NCBI GenBank assembly: GCA_030704615.1
Contig: CM060733.1
Span: 46,068,001-46,128,000 of the forward strand
Origin: Takakia lepidozioides
Lineage: Eukaryota; Streptophyta; Takakiopsida; Takakiales; Takakiaceae
Direction: 5' to 3'
DNA length: 60,000 nucleotides
Shown: positions 41,438 to 52,320 of the stretch, piece after piece
How the letters are laid out: each line of letters begins with the position of its first letter
Position numbering within the stretch: the first letter of the stretch is position 1
Notes under the pieces: generated by a model
Seen by the model: only the letters and a program-made list of their open reading frames with translations
Databases searched by the model: none
What the model was told of the DNA's origin: nothing
Program-made: the position numbers and the translations under genes

Positions 41438-43070
41438 CTCAAGGCAATGTGACTTCTTCCTCCCTCTCCAAAGGTCGTGCTTCTAGCAATAACATCCCCA
41501 TGTGCTGCTGCTGCTGCTCCTGTACAAGAGCTATGGAAACATCTTGTGGTTTCCTTATAGCTAGTGGATCTGCCACTACCGTCACATCCCGCTTCCGCTT
41601 CTTAGACTGGTGCTGCCCCTCCAATCCGCCTTCACCTTGTGAAGAGCCCTGCTCCTCAATTGCAGTTGTAGCCATCTCAAACACTCCCATCTCCTTGCGC
41701 TCTCGCGCATCAAGCAAACAAGAGTCAAGGATAATTTACACAATTATTGGGCTAGATACAATGATCGGGGACTTAGCAGCAGTGTTTTGTAACCGCTTCA
41801 TTTCTTCCACCAGACCATTGTACATTAATTCCGCCCAAGCCACATCCTCTCCCCTCAAGGCTTTCAATACTTCCTCCGTGAAAGATCAGCTAAGATACTG
41901 TTGGTTCTGTTTCATGGTAAACAAAACATTCAGTATTTGGCCTACCTCCCTTAACCCCGGGTACTCGGCCTTGGTGTAGGTGTATCCCTGAGTCTTAAAG
42001 AAACTCGTTTCTTGGAACAAATTCCCAATTTGCAATCTTGCCCTGTGCTCGTCCACATTCACATGGCCCGATGGCAATTCAAACAGTTGCTACAAATATT
42101 GGGGAATAATCTCTATATCTACTCTACTCACCTGTGTTACTCCTGTCCGAGGCTCAAAGTTCTGAATGAATTGAAGCATGAACCCCCGATGATGCAAGGA
42201 CCATTCCTTGCGTAGCAGCCCTTCCAATCGTAACTCCTTCAGCAGCTGCACTGCCTATGGTGTAGCAATTGTCTGCTTCTGCAGAATCGTGGTGCTCTTC
42301 ACCCTGATATCCTCCATTCCCCTAATTCTCTTCATCCTAGACAAACAAGAAGACCTTGTTTGGAATAGCTGTAGGAAAGCTTGCAGAGCATAAAGCATGA
42401 AAGCATGGTTGGCACAGAATGGAACGGGTAAGTGAGTGTAAGCCTGCGGGGCTTGCAAATAATGAGTGAGAGAGAATGTACTCTCAACCAGTCCGTCCTT
42501 GCGCCACTGCGTAAGAAGTAAAGCGAGCGTATAATCTGTGATATCCGCCATAGCTACAAAGCTATAGCTTTGATTGCCCCTCCCGTCAAGACATTGGTTA
42601 TTCGGAGCAACCCCGACTCTTCCGCTCATAACTTTCCTAATTTCTTGTTCTTGTTTCTTGGAAGGAACCCCTTGCATGAAATTCACGTTCCTGATTGGCT
42701 GTTGCCTCCTCGGGTAACTTCTCAATTTTATCCCCATCTGCTCACATTCCCACTTGGAATGCCCACTAGGACAACACATGTGGCAAAGGTCCCCCTTTGC
42801 TGTACACGTAAAGGGTTCCGTTACCTGCTCCCTGGATGCGTTAATGGGCCCGCAATTAGTTTCAGCTGCTGTACCGGGTAGGTATTTCGACAGCCCTGTT
42901 TGTCTTCTTGCATGATGGTACCCACTATCGCAGTACATGCAAAGCGGAGTGCTTCGCCCTTTAGGCCACGTGTTTGCATTCAAACACTCTCCCGTCTCCC
43001 TCTGTCCGCGAGGCTTTTTCTCCGAGTTTGACTTCCACACTGCCTTCACACTTACCAGCCACGTTTTTTT
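41438..43070 (-). pseudogene. ORF3 of gypsy copy 2, N-terminal part
   Basis: Better preserved start than in copy 1. A 264-codon frame from 43049 contains two zinc-knuckle-like motifs, CMYCDSGYHHARR and CHMCCPSGHSKWEC (C-x2-C-x4-H-x4-C in the second), then SKKQEQEIRKVMSGRVGVAP, SYSFVAMADITDYTLALLLT and GMEDIRVKSTTILQKQTIAT. After a stop at about 42255 the homology to copy 1 continues (LPSGHVNVDEHRARLQIGNL, REVGQILNVLFTMKQNQQYL, KEMGVFEMATTAIEEQG) with a few stops. It ends at PLEREEEVT where the chromovirus fragment begins. Agreement between copies over 1.6 kb shows that ORF3 belongs to the element. Confidence 0.75.
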
Positions 43071-43129
43071 ATGTTAACCCACGTCCACCTGTCACCGACC
43101 CTACAGACTGCGCAACCTGTGTGGGCTGC

Positions 43130-43260
43130 GTTGGGCTGTGACAGGCTGTGTCAAACTGTGATGAGTTGTGATAGGCTGTGTCACACTATGGTAGGCTGTG
43201 ATAGGCTGTGCTACACTGTGGTGGACTGCGATAAGTTGTGATAACTGTGTGAACACCTGT
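43130..43260. repeat. GGCTGTG minisatellite between pol and ORF3, copy 2
   Basis: About 12 units like GGCTGTGACA, GGCTGTGTCA and GGCTGTGATA, the reverse complement of the CACAGCC motif, at the same place relative to pol and ORF3 as 30795-30895 in copy 1. Confidence 0.85.
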
Positions 43261-44641
43261 GTTCTCCGCCCTGACCATACACACTCGACTTTATGACAAG
43301 TGCTTCATGCTCCGTTGGTGTTACCCGTGTAGCCTGTGACTGCATCTGTATTTCAAGATGTAAATCATGTTGCAATGGTTTATCATGGATACTACTGTAT
43401 CCCTTCAGCTTATTGGCATTTACTCTTCCAATCATCTCTTTGTTAATGGTTTGTAACATGGCTGTGTTGTTATCATACATCTTCTGTATGACATAAGGTC
43501 CTTTCCATGGTGATTTAAGCCTAGAAGCTTTAATCTTTTCCTTCTTCTGCAATCACAGTACCAGATCACCCGTCTTAAAAGTCTTCAATTTACCTTCATC
43601 AAACTGATCCTTCCTCTTCATCTGAATTCTGGTCATGTTATCTGCTGCATCAACACGTACTTCTTCCACATGATATAATTCATGTTTCCTGACTTTAATT
43701 GAATCTTTCAATTCCATTCTTCTTCCCCATTTTGTTCTCATAGTAGGTAATAAGAATTCCACTGGAAGTAAAGCTTCCATACCATAAACTAATTGGAATG
43801 GTGTATACTTGGTTGTGACTTTATATGAAGTCTTGTATGACCACAAAGCTGTCAGTAGCTTTGTATCCTAATCTGTTATGTTTGCATTGACTATCTTAGC
43901 CAGGATAGTACATCGTATTTTATTGGTGGCCTCTGCCTGCCCATTACCCTGTGGGTAATAGGTTGTACTCTTCCTGTGTATAATCATGAACTCTTTAGTC
44001 AATAGTTCTATGGTCTCATTAATGAAGTGACTTCCTTGGTCACTGATAAATTCCAGGGGACAGCCAAATCTTGTGAGTATGTTCTCATATAGGAACCTTG
44101 TTATGGCTTAGCTGTGTTGTCCCTCAGAGCCTTAGCTTCCACCCACTTTGTAGTGTAATCAATGGTTGTGATTATATACCTGTTCTGTGTATTCCTGGCT
44201 GGTGGATTAATTGGTCCAACAAAGTCTAGTCCCTATTTCTGAAATGGTTCAGTAGGCATCGTAGGATGCAAAGCCATCTTCCCCGATCTTTGCAAAGGTC
44301 CTAGCCTCTAACACTCATCACAATTCTTGCAATACTTGTGTACATCTTTGAACAAAGTAGGCCACCAGTATCCTGTAAGTAGTATTTTTCTACTGGTAGT
44401 CTCCTCTCCAAAATGACCTCTAGCCACTCCTTTATGAACTTCTTCCAAAACTTTATTTACTTCATGGTGGTACAAGCATCGTTTAAGAACTCCATCAGGT
44501 CCTAGCTTATACAATCTTCCACCTATCATAGTGTAGGGTAAAGCCTTGATAGCTATCCTCTTCCTCTGTTCCTTCCCATAATTGGGTGGGCACTGACCAT
44601 GAGTAAGGTAATATCTGATCGGCCACTGCCAATCTAACCAA
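43211..44641 (-). pseudogene. Integrase of gypsy copy 2
   Basis: From 44529: MIGGRLYKLGPDGVLKRCLY, HHEVNKVLEEVHKG and YCKNCDEC (zinc domain). The core is broken by stops between 44300 and 43850, among them one at a conserved tryptophan position near 43870. The C-terminal part is WSYKTSYKVTTKYTPFQLVY, MEALLPVEFLLPTM (43846-43553) and QKKEKIKASRLKSPWKGPYV (43552-43211). The region aligns throughout with copy 1. Confidence 0.85.
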
Positions 44642-45630
44642 TCATCTCCACTTTCCTACACTTCCACTACAAATAAACTCGCATCAGGTAGTTGGTCATC
44701 TACCCCCATGGTGGGCTCTCCTGTTGATATGTATGACAAGTGATCTGCCACAAGAAGCAACCGGCCAGGCTTGTAAACAACTTCAAATTCAAACTTATGC
44801 AAGATTATTAACCATCTCGTTATCCTGCCACTTATCAAAGGCTTGTTCACTAGATAAATCAAAGCCTGATGATCCACATACAACATGAACTTCCTTCCCA
44901 ATAGGTAATGCCTGAATTTCTTGACTGCATAAATCATTGCCAATGTTTCTCTTTCAGTTGTGCTATAGTTCATTTCAGCACTGTTCCACAACCTGCTAGC
45001 ATAGTACATAGATGAATCTATGTTTCCTGTGACATTTTGGGCTAACACAGCTCCCAATGCTTCTCCCGAGGCATCACACTGTGCATGAAATACTACATGC
45101 CAATGTGGATTAATCAGCACAGGTGTAGTTGTTACTGACAATGTACGTTCCTCAAATGCCCGTTGACATTCAACTATCCATGCAAACCCTGCATCCTTCT
45201 TCAAAAGCTTGCTCAAGGGTGCTGCTATCTGTTCATACCGTTTGACAAACCTTCTATAGTAGCTGGTTTGTCCAAGGAATCTCCTTAGACTCTTAACGTT
45301 ACTTGGTGGTGGTGAGGCCTTAATAGCCTCTGTCTTTCTAGGATCCACAAGCAATCCCTTCTTACACACAATGTATCCCAGAAGTACCCTTGAGTTCACA
45401 CAGAAAGTACACTTTTCTGGATTCAGACCGAGACCTCTCACCCTGCATCTGGCCAAACATAATTCCAACTTCTGTAAGTGCTCATTCTTAGAGCTGTACA
45501 CACTGAAGTCATCTAAGAACACTTGCATGAAATCATCCAGATACTCATGGAATGATTCACTTATCATTTTCTGAAAAGTTGCTGGTGCATTACGAAGTCC
45601 CAAAGGCATGACTTTGTATGCATAAGCCCC

Positions 45631-45962
45631 CCCCGAAAGCTCCTATTCTGTCAGTTACCAACGCAATTCCATCAGTGACGAAGGTCAACGAAGGTGAACA
45701 AGAACATTTCAATCTGCCCAACGAATCTGCCCGGAAAATTTTTAGAGTTTGAAATTGAATAAAAGATCACATTCCAAAAAGCGAAAAGTACCTTATACAA
45801 GGACAGAAGAGCTACATTCGTTCAACTTAGGTCCAACAAATATATATATTTTTCACCAGCATCATTGGACATTTCCGTAGTATACGATAATCCAAGCTAG
45901 AGATTAAAACGGCTAAAAAACATGCATAATTCTTCCACGTTAGAAGTCCTTATCTCATGTTG

Positions 45963-45993
<31 letters not shown>

Positions 45994-46355
45994 CCCCCAA
46001 CATCCATTTATTTCGTTTTACCTTTATGTTCTCCCGCTCAACCTCCACCTTCGGCAACCAAAGGTGCATGTCAGTACAATGTTGGTTTTATTTTTATTTT
46101 ATTTTATTTTTCGACATCCATTTATTTCGTTTTTACCTTTATGTTCTCCCGTTCAGCCTCCACCTTCGGCAGCCAAAGGTGGCATGTCAGTACAATCCCG
46201 TGTCATTTTTCATTATTGTTTATCACAAATCCAAGCATACAATTACGGGCAGCCCGAGAAAAAATATCATATTGTCATGTGGCCGCCGTTTGCGCATCCA
46301 CGTCACACTGATGGCTGATGACTGATGGCTGATAGCTGATAGAATAGCAAACCCC
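45631..46355. mobile_element. MITE-like insertion, about 725 bp, in gypsy copy 2 RT
   Basis: Non-coding sequence that interrupts the RT codons between DWG and the Y of the following (A)YAYKVMPLG segment. Inverted sequences near its ends are CTATTCTGTCAGTTACC (from 45643) and, read on the other strand, CTATTCTATCAGCTATC (from 46347), 14 or 15 of 17 positions agreeing. GCCCC/GCCCCC on either side is a possible 5-6 bp target duplication but falls in a cytosine run. Just inside the right end are short CTGATGG/CTGATAG repeats. It contains 29 thymines at 45965-45993 and an internal duplication at 46000-46193. Confidence 0.65.
46000..46193. repeat. Tandem duplication of about 106 bp in the MITE-like insertion
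   Basis: ACATCCATTTATTTCGTTTT, TACCTTTATGTTCTCCCG, CCTCCACCTTCGGCA and CATGTCAGTACAAT occur in order twice, at about 46000-46083 and 46107-46193. Confidence 0.88.
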
Positions 46356-46600
46356 GCCCCCAGTCTATGATAAAAGCTGTCTTTCCCTGATCTTCTTCTG
46401 CCACTTGCACTTGGTTATACCCACTGAAGCCATCCATGAATGAATACATCTCGTGGCCTGCCACAGTGTCCAGTACAACTTCTGTGAATGACAAAGGAAA
46501 GGGATCTTTCTTTGTACAAGCATTCAACTTCTTATAGTTCACACAAACTCTCAGTTTGCCATTCTTCTTGGGAACTATCACCATGGGTGACAACCAAGTT

Positions 46601-47857
46601 GTATACTCTATCTAGTATATGAACTTAGCCTCAGCCAATTTCTTGATCTCTTCCCCTCCAGTTCAATTTTATGCTGACAAATCTCAAGTAGTATCCCTTT
46701 CAGATCCTCATAGCTCCAAGCACATACATCTCTGTATTTGATAAACAGGCTCTTAGCTTCCTCAAAGAATTCTGGCTCCAAGTGAGCCCCTATTTTCACC
46801 ATTCTTGGTTCTTCCTCAGTTCCCACATTCACTTCTATCACTTGCTCTTCAGCTGTGATCGTCCATCCAGCCACTACTTCATCCTGTAAACTCACAGTCG
46901 CTGGTTCTTCCAGGATTTCCCTTTCTCCCTCTCTTTCTTCATAAAAATGTGGTGGGTAACTACTTGTTTCCCCCTCAATTGGTGTTGCTGTTACTGCACC
47001 ACAGCAGATACCTTTAAAGCAACTCATGCCTCCCAGTTGCATTTTTGCAACCTGCTTCCACTCTGGGTGTGCAACAAACATGGTAGCTTCCTGCTCCTCA
47101 TCAAGTCCACCCCTCCAGTCATACTCTCTGACTCAGATTTCTTAGTGGTGACCTATATCCCGTGCTTCCCATCATGCACAGTCAGTAACTGGGAATTCCA
47201 GTCATGAAACACCCTGGCCTGTTTCAGCCATGGTCGACCCAACAATAAGGAGTAAGCTTCCATGACATCATCCATTTTTAGCACGGCCATTGTGATCTTA
47301 AAGATCATCTTCTGAATCTATATCTTAACTCCTCTTATCAAGCCTAATGGTTGTACACTCCTTTGATCTGCCATTGTTACTGTGAATGGGGCTAGTTTCA
47401 TGTTATTTAGACCAAGCTTCTATCTTAATTGGTCTGTCATAATATTCGCCCCTAAGCCTCCATCTATCAGTACATCAGTCAAGTCTATGCTTCCAATTCT
47501 CAACTGGATTACTGGCATAGAATCATCAAAGTCCATGACTATTTCTCGCCCTTCAGGCTTTACATTATAACTGTCTACCTTGCTGCCCAGGTCTGGATTC
47601 TCTGTCACATGAGCAATTTGATTTATTGCTTGATACAACCTGTGCCTACAATGTGGTGCCACAGCCAATAGTTGACCAATGGTAATCTCCGCTTTGGACT
47701 GGCATACTACCTCAGCCAAAGTCCCTTCATTACTCTGCACTTGTGAAGCCTCTTGCTTCACTTCATCCTCACTTTCTCCATCTTCTCTTTCAGAATCAGA
47801 AGAATTTGCCATAGGGATATCAATATCCTTCTGCATTTCCCTTATGGTATCAGCCAC
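46601..47857 (-). pseudogene. Protease and pro-pol linker of gypsy copy 2
   Basis: From 47857: VADTIREMQKDIDIPMANSS, an acidic patch, then EITIGQLLAVAPHCRHRLYQ and the protease site VLIDGGLGANIMT (47440-47478), where copy 1 has IDGGSGVNIM. The remaining frame passes several stops into PEWKQVAKMQLGGMSCFKGI and ATVSLQDEVVAGWTITAEEQ (47081-46608). A small deletion near 46660 removes the residues that join it to RT. Confidence 0.82.
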
Positions 47858-47879
47858 TTCATTGTGCAGTTCCTTCTCA

Positions 47880-50237
47880 TCTCTCTAAGCCTCATCATCT
47901 TCATTAACATCTTCTTCCTTATCCACTGGAGGTATTAGTTTAGCTTTGCTTCTGGTCACTATCATTGTACTTACTTTTGGTACAAAGCATGGCCTAACCA
48001 TGTGAGCTGCCACCACTGGCCCCTCATTCATAGGAGCTCTCATCTCATTATGGTGTCTGATCCAAAATGGACAAGCTGCTTTGCGATGTCGTGCAGGTGA
48101 TTACAATAGTAACACAGTTCTTCATCATTGGGTCCTCGCCCCTGGTCTGCTCTGGGATTATTTCTATAATCCTGATTCCCTGGCTGGTAATTCCCTCCGG
48201 GATTACCCTGATAGTTGCCTCTGGGTTTGCCATGGTAATTCCCTCTTGGATTACCTCTCCCTCCCATACGATTGTTATATCCACCAAGCCTACCATAGTG
48301 GTCCTGATCATTGTTTCTTCTTGGCTGGGGCTGCACTTGATCCACCCTCACTTGCCTAGGTTCTATTGCAGCTGTTCTTCTGTTGTAATAACAATACTCA
48401 GTAGAATGGTTATCCATTTTACAGATAGTACAATGTTTCTCCTTTATGTGACATTCAGCTGTGGTATGGCCTTCATCATGGCATTTTGCACACCAAACAC
48501 CCTTCCTCCAATGTGTTGCAGCCTCTGTGACATACTTCTTCAAGATTTCTTCCAGTCTTTTCTCATAGTTGTCCCTCTTCAACTTTTCATTTTTCTTGCT
48601 CTTCCTCCTGAGCTCTTGCTCTTCTTCCTCATCTGACTCATCTTCAGAGTCAGATCATCATTTTTCTCTCTTCTGAATATCCCTAATTGCACAATTCTGT
48701 TGGCTGTTTCAAATGCCTCTTCCACTGTATTATGGGGTAGCATATCCACTTTCTTTTGTAATTCTGGTCTTAGTCCACTTACAAACCAGGTCTTCTGTAA
48801 CCCTGGTGTTGGAACAGCAACCAGCTTCTTCATCATCAACTCCATCTTCTCCATGTACTCTTCCAGAGTTTCATGCTTCTTTTTTCCTTAACTGCTGTAA
48901 ACTTCCATACACTTCATCCTCAGTTTTGCTTGTCCTGAACCTATTTCGGAATGCCGTACTAAGACCATTCTAGGTTAGGAAATGATTATCAGGAAATCTT
49001 GCATACCATTCACTTGCTTTCTTGATATTGCTTTCTTGGCATTTTGCACACCAAACACCTTTCCTCCAATGTGTTGCAGCCTCTATGGCATACTTCTTCA
49101 AGATCTCCTCCAGTCTTTTCTCATAGTTGTCCCTCCTCAACTTTTCCTTCTTCTTACTCTTCCTCTTGAGCTCTTGCTCTTGTTCCTCATCTGACTCATC
49201 TTCAGAGTCCTCATCATCCATTTTCTCTCTCCTGAGCATTCCCAATTGCTCAATTCTGTTGGCTGTTTCAAATGCCTCCTCCACTGTATTATGGGGTAGC
49301 ATATCCACTTTCTTTTGTAATTCAGGTCTTAATCCACTCACAAACCAGGTCTTCTGGAACCCTGGTGCTGGCACAACTACCAGCTTTTTCATCATCAACT
49401 CCATCTTTTCCATGTACTCTTCAACAGTTTCATGCTTCTTTTGCTTTAACTATTGCAAACTTCCAAACACTTCATCCTCAGTTTTGCTTGTCCTGAACCT
49501 CTTTCGGAATGCTGTACTAAGGCCATTCCAAGTAAGAAAATGATTATCAGGGAATCTTGCATACCATTCACTTGCTTTCTTAATAAGTGAACAAAGAAAC
49601 AGTCTCATCTTGGCATTATCGCCATTCTCATTGTTCACAATACACATGTGCTCAAATTGGCTGATGTGTACATTAGGATCCCCTTTCCCTGCATATATTG
49701 GGAAATGTGGTTTTTCCCGTGTTGGAGGTACCGCCATCTGTGGCCCCACACCCTGCCCTCTGACAGGTGTTGGTCCTCTTGTTGGTGTTGGTCCTTGAGG
49801 ACTTGTTGTTGTAGTGGTGGAACTCCCACCAGGTGCTGGCCCTTGAGCACTCCCAGCTACTGGCCCCTCTACACTTATAGTAACCCCAGCTACAGTTGCA
49901 CTACTTCCCACACTCCTTGTCCCCCTATAGCCAGATCCAAGCTCCCCGCCCGATCCCCCTAAGCCGACACCTTCGTTGGCCTGTGATTCAAGTGCTCCAC
50001 GCGCTGTGGGTTTGTTCCCCTTCCTCTACCGGACTTAATCCTATCTGGGGAATGTAGTCGATAGATGGCTGGTTCTTCCGGTATGGGTGATGTACTCTTT
50101 GATCTTAATGGTGTGAGAGGTCCAGATGATTCCCCTATGTCTATTCCCCTCTCCCAAAGATATGGATAATTAGCTTTCAAATAACTTTCTCTTTTCGCTG
50201 AATATCTGTGGAGTCTAGCTTCTCTTTCATCACTCAT
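47880..50237 (-). pseudogene. gag of gypsy copy 2 with zinc knuckles and a duplicated core
   Basis: N-terminus from 50237 (MSDEREARLHRYSAKRESYL), a frameshift near 49960, then a P/T/G-rich linker and the gag core: PHFPIYAGKGDPNVHISQFE, RLFLCSLIKKASEWYARFPD, TAFRKRFRTSKTEDEVFG, ELMMKKLVVVPAPGFQKTWF, a charged segment and HWRKGVWCAKC. The core is then repeated (558 bp period). After the second copy come the knuckles CAKCHDEGHTTAEC and CTICKMDNHSTEYC, a G/N/R-rich part with RGNYxGxP repeats, and CYYCNHLHDI near 48090. The capsid and nucleocapsid roles follow from the Retrotrans_gag-like core and CCHC motifs. Confidence 0.85.
48480..49575. repeat. 558 bp in-frame tandem duplication inside gag
   Basis: The segment from KKASEWYARF to WCAKC occurs twice. 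The landmark ATACCATTCACTTGCTTTCT is at 49561 and again at 49003, a period of 558 bp or 186 codons. The copies have diverged (VAVPTPG against VVVPAPG; second copy has a frame break in its acidic part). The join reads WCAKCQE-SNIKKASEWYAR. Confidence 0.88.
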
Positions 50238-50239
50238 GT

Positions 50240-50825
50240 CCCATGTCTTTCATATCTTTAATGAGGCAATAACCAAAACTCTCTTCTGTAGTACCTCTCG
50301 TATATGCCTGGATTTCTTTCAATCTTCAATGCACCTTTGGCTATACCAGAAGTCTCCGTTACCATATAACCATATGGCAGGCACGTCTAAAAAGTTGTTC
50401 TTGGTGTAAGTTTGATCCACAAGATATCCTTGGGAATCTAATTCTTTACCAGTACAAGTTCTTCATGCATATGAGTGTAAACATTCACTTTCCGTTCCTC
50501 CCAGCCTTCAAACTCCACTCGTTTGATGGATAGCAATGCTATCACATAAACCAGTGTTGGTAACCAACTTGCTCTCCCTCTACAGGCCACTTGATAAATC
50601 TTTATCACTCCTTTCTCCAGACCCCACTCTGGATCTGCATCATGCATTCTCTTAAGAATGTTTTCTTTGCAATCGTCTGGCAATTCTAAGAACCTCTGAA
50701 AGAATTTTTAGGACAATCTTTCTTTCTCAGTTCCACAGGGAATTTGATTCATATCAAATTCTTTAATTCTCCATCCACCATGATCCCACCAGATGCCTGT
50801 CACATCTGGTTGTTCTTGACTTAGT
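50240..50825 (-). pseudogene. Pre-gag ORF1 of gypsy copy 2
   Basis: Between the primer site and gag, about 580 bp in one main frame interrupted by a few stops: TGIWWDHGGWRIKEFDMNQI, FFQRFLELPDDCKENILKRM, VIKIYQVACRGRASWLPTLV, LLSIKRVEFEGWEERKVNVY and ERNPGIYERYYRREF. No known domain. Some Tat/Ogre gypsy elements carry an ORF of unknown function upstream of gag; this position matches, and homology is not claimed. Confidence 0.6.
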
Positions 50826-50845
50826 TCCCCAGTATGGTTGCCAAT
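50824..50845 (-). promoter_or_regulatory. Primer-binding site of gypsy copy 2
   Basis: ATTGGCAACCATACTGGGGA directly after the LTR end (CGACA at 50846). The layout TTGGC..ACTGGGGA resembles primer sites of several non-chromovirus plant gypsy elements that use an elongator tRNA. The exact tRNA would need the tRNA 3' ends of this genome. Confidence 0.7.
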
Positions 50846-52320
50846 TGTCGAACGGCTTTTACTCACCCATCCCTTCGCTATTCGAGGTGGAAACTCCAAG
50901 ATAGAAGAGTTGGATATCTCTAAGCACTCAGCCCGCTCAGAACAATCAGTCATGACCTACAACTAGTGTATCATGGAAGTGCTTCCCGTTTGTATTCCTT
51001 CTTGCTTTCATATCAGCGAATTTATCTTACTGCTTATATTCAAGCATCAGATTGCTTCAGCAATCCACCAGGTTCCAATCACTCATCCATTCATTCCACA
51101 GCTTCACTCAGGTCTCTCTACACAGTGTGAGTATGGAATATGTATCATATTAAGTTCTATAAGATATCAGGCCGAAGCCATGGTGTCCCTAGTTTGCTCT
51201 ACAGTGTATATCTACAGCTTGCATGAACATCAAGCATCTACAGATCGTCTCTCCTCCTTCACCGTGCTCTCCATTCTTGCTCCCGTTCGTGCTCTCCGCC
51301 TGATCTCCTCTACTCATATCCAAGAAATGCTCCTCCAGAAGTAAGTCGAGCGGCTTTTACTCACCCATCCCTTCGCTATCCGAGGTGGAAACTCCAAGAT
51401 AGAAGAGTTGGATAACTCTAAGCACTCAGCACGCTCAGAACAATCAGTCAGGACCTACAGCTAGTGTATCATGGTAGTGCTTCCTGTTTGTATTCTTCCT
51501 TGCCTTCATGTCAGCAAATTACCTTACCGTTTATATTAAAACATCAGATTGCTTCAGCAATCTTCCAGGTTCCAATCACTCTTCCATCCATTCCACAGCT
51601 TCCCTCAGGTCTCTCTACACAGTGTGAGTATGGAGTTTGTATTAGATTAAATTATATCAAGCTACAGGTCGAAGCCATGGTGTCTCTAATCTGCTCTACA
51701 GTCTAACTCTACAGCTTGCATTCATCAAGCATCAACAGATCGCGTCCTCTCCATCACTATGCTCTCCATCCTTGCTCTAGTTTGTGCTCTCCACCTGATC
51801 TCCTCTTCCCCTGACCAAGAAGTGCCCTCCTAGAAGAAGTCCTCGTCCAAAAGTAGTCCTCCAATGTTGCTGCTCTGCCTAATTTATCTGCAAGCTGTTC
51901 TAACCGCGTAACTAACTAACTGTCACTCAAGAAGTAAGCACGTTCCCTCTGCAGAGGTCGTTCCCACAGAGTCGTTCCCTACTAATGATAACCATTCCCT
52001 ACGTACGCTGTGATGGGATGTGCCAAGCTGTGTCGGGCTGTGACTGTGCTGAGCTGTGACTGGTTGTGTCGGAGTTGGGTTGTGTAAGGCTGTGTCTGGC
52101 TGTGACAAGCCGTGTCAGGCTGTGACAGACTGTGATAGGCTGTGTACGACTGTGTAAGGATGTGACTGAGTGTGTAAGCCTGTCTACCACCCCTAAAGCC
52201 TGTGCCTGTCACCCCTAAGGCCTCTGTTGGTCTAAGTCTACCATCCATAAGCCTGCGCAAAAATTAAGGGTACCCCACATAACCCGTAAAAGTGTTCAAG
52301 TCCCAGACAGCCCTCTAACA
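50846..52320 (-). repeat. 5' LTR of gypsy copy 2, 1475 bp with internal duplication
   Basis: Starts TGTTAGAGGGCTG at 52320 and ends CGACA at 50846 on the minus strand. It is 580 bp longer than the copy 1 LTR because the downstream half is present twice: TCGAGCGGCTTTTACTCACC at 51346 and TCGAACGGCTTTTACTCACC at 50848, a period of 498 bp. Both halves carry the ATGATACACTAG and TGGATGxxxGAGTGATTGG landmarks but have diverged. A GGCTGTG minisatellite lies at 52010-52180. Confidence 0.86.

Larger units (their letters stand above)
44642..46600 (-). pseudogene. RT and RNase H of gypsy copy 2, split by a MITE-like insertion
   Basis: RT starts near 46600 (MVIVPKKNGKLRVCVNYKKL, YSFMDGFSGYNQVQVAEEDQ, FIIDWG), breaks at about 46355, and resumes at 45630 with MPLGLRNAPATFQKMISESF, then VFLDDFSVYSS, NPEKCTFCVNSRVLLGYIVC, SYYRRFVKRYEQ, QCDASGEALGAVLAQNV, YSTTERETLAMIYAVKKF and LLVADHLSYIS. 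The 317-codon frame from 45609 to 44656 is unbroken. This copy preserves the site at which copy 1 received the 15.5 kb LINE. Confidence 0.88.
41438..52320 (-). mobile_element. Ty3/gypsy copy 2, minus strand, 3'-truncated
   Basis: Same family as copy 1. Order on the minus strand: LTR (52320-50846), primer-binding site, pre-gag ORF1, gag with a tandem duplication, protease, RT with a MITE-like insertion, RNase H, integrase, minisatellite and the first third of ORF3. It ends at 41438, where it is joined inside a coding region to RNase H of another gypsy family, so ORF3 end and 3' LTR are lost. Many stops (for example a tryptophan-to-stop change in integrase near 43870) make it inactive. Confidence 0.88.

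Noticed and set aside
48067-48636. 189-codon hydrophobic plus-strand ORF
   Set aside because: It is antisense to the glycine/arginine-rich end of gag; hydrophobic look results from the complement.
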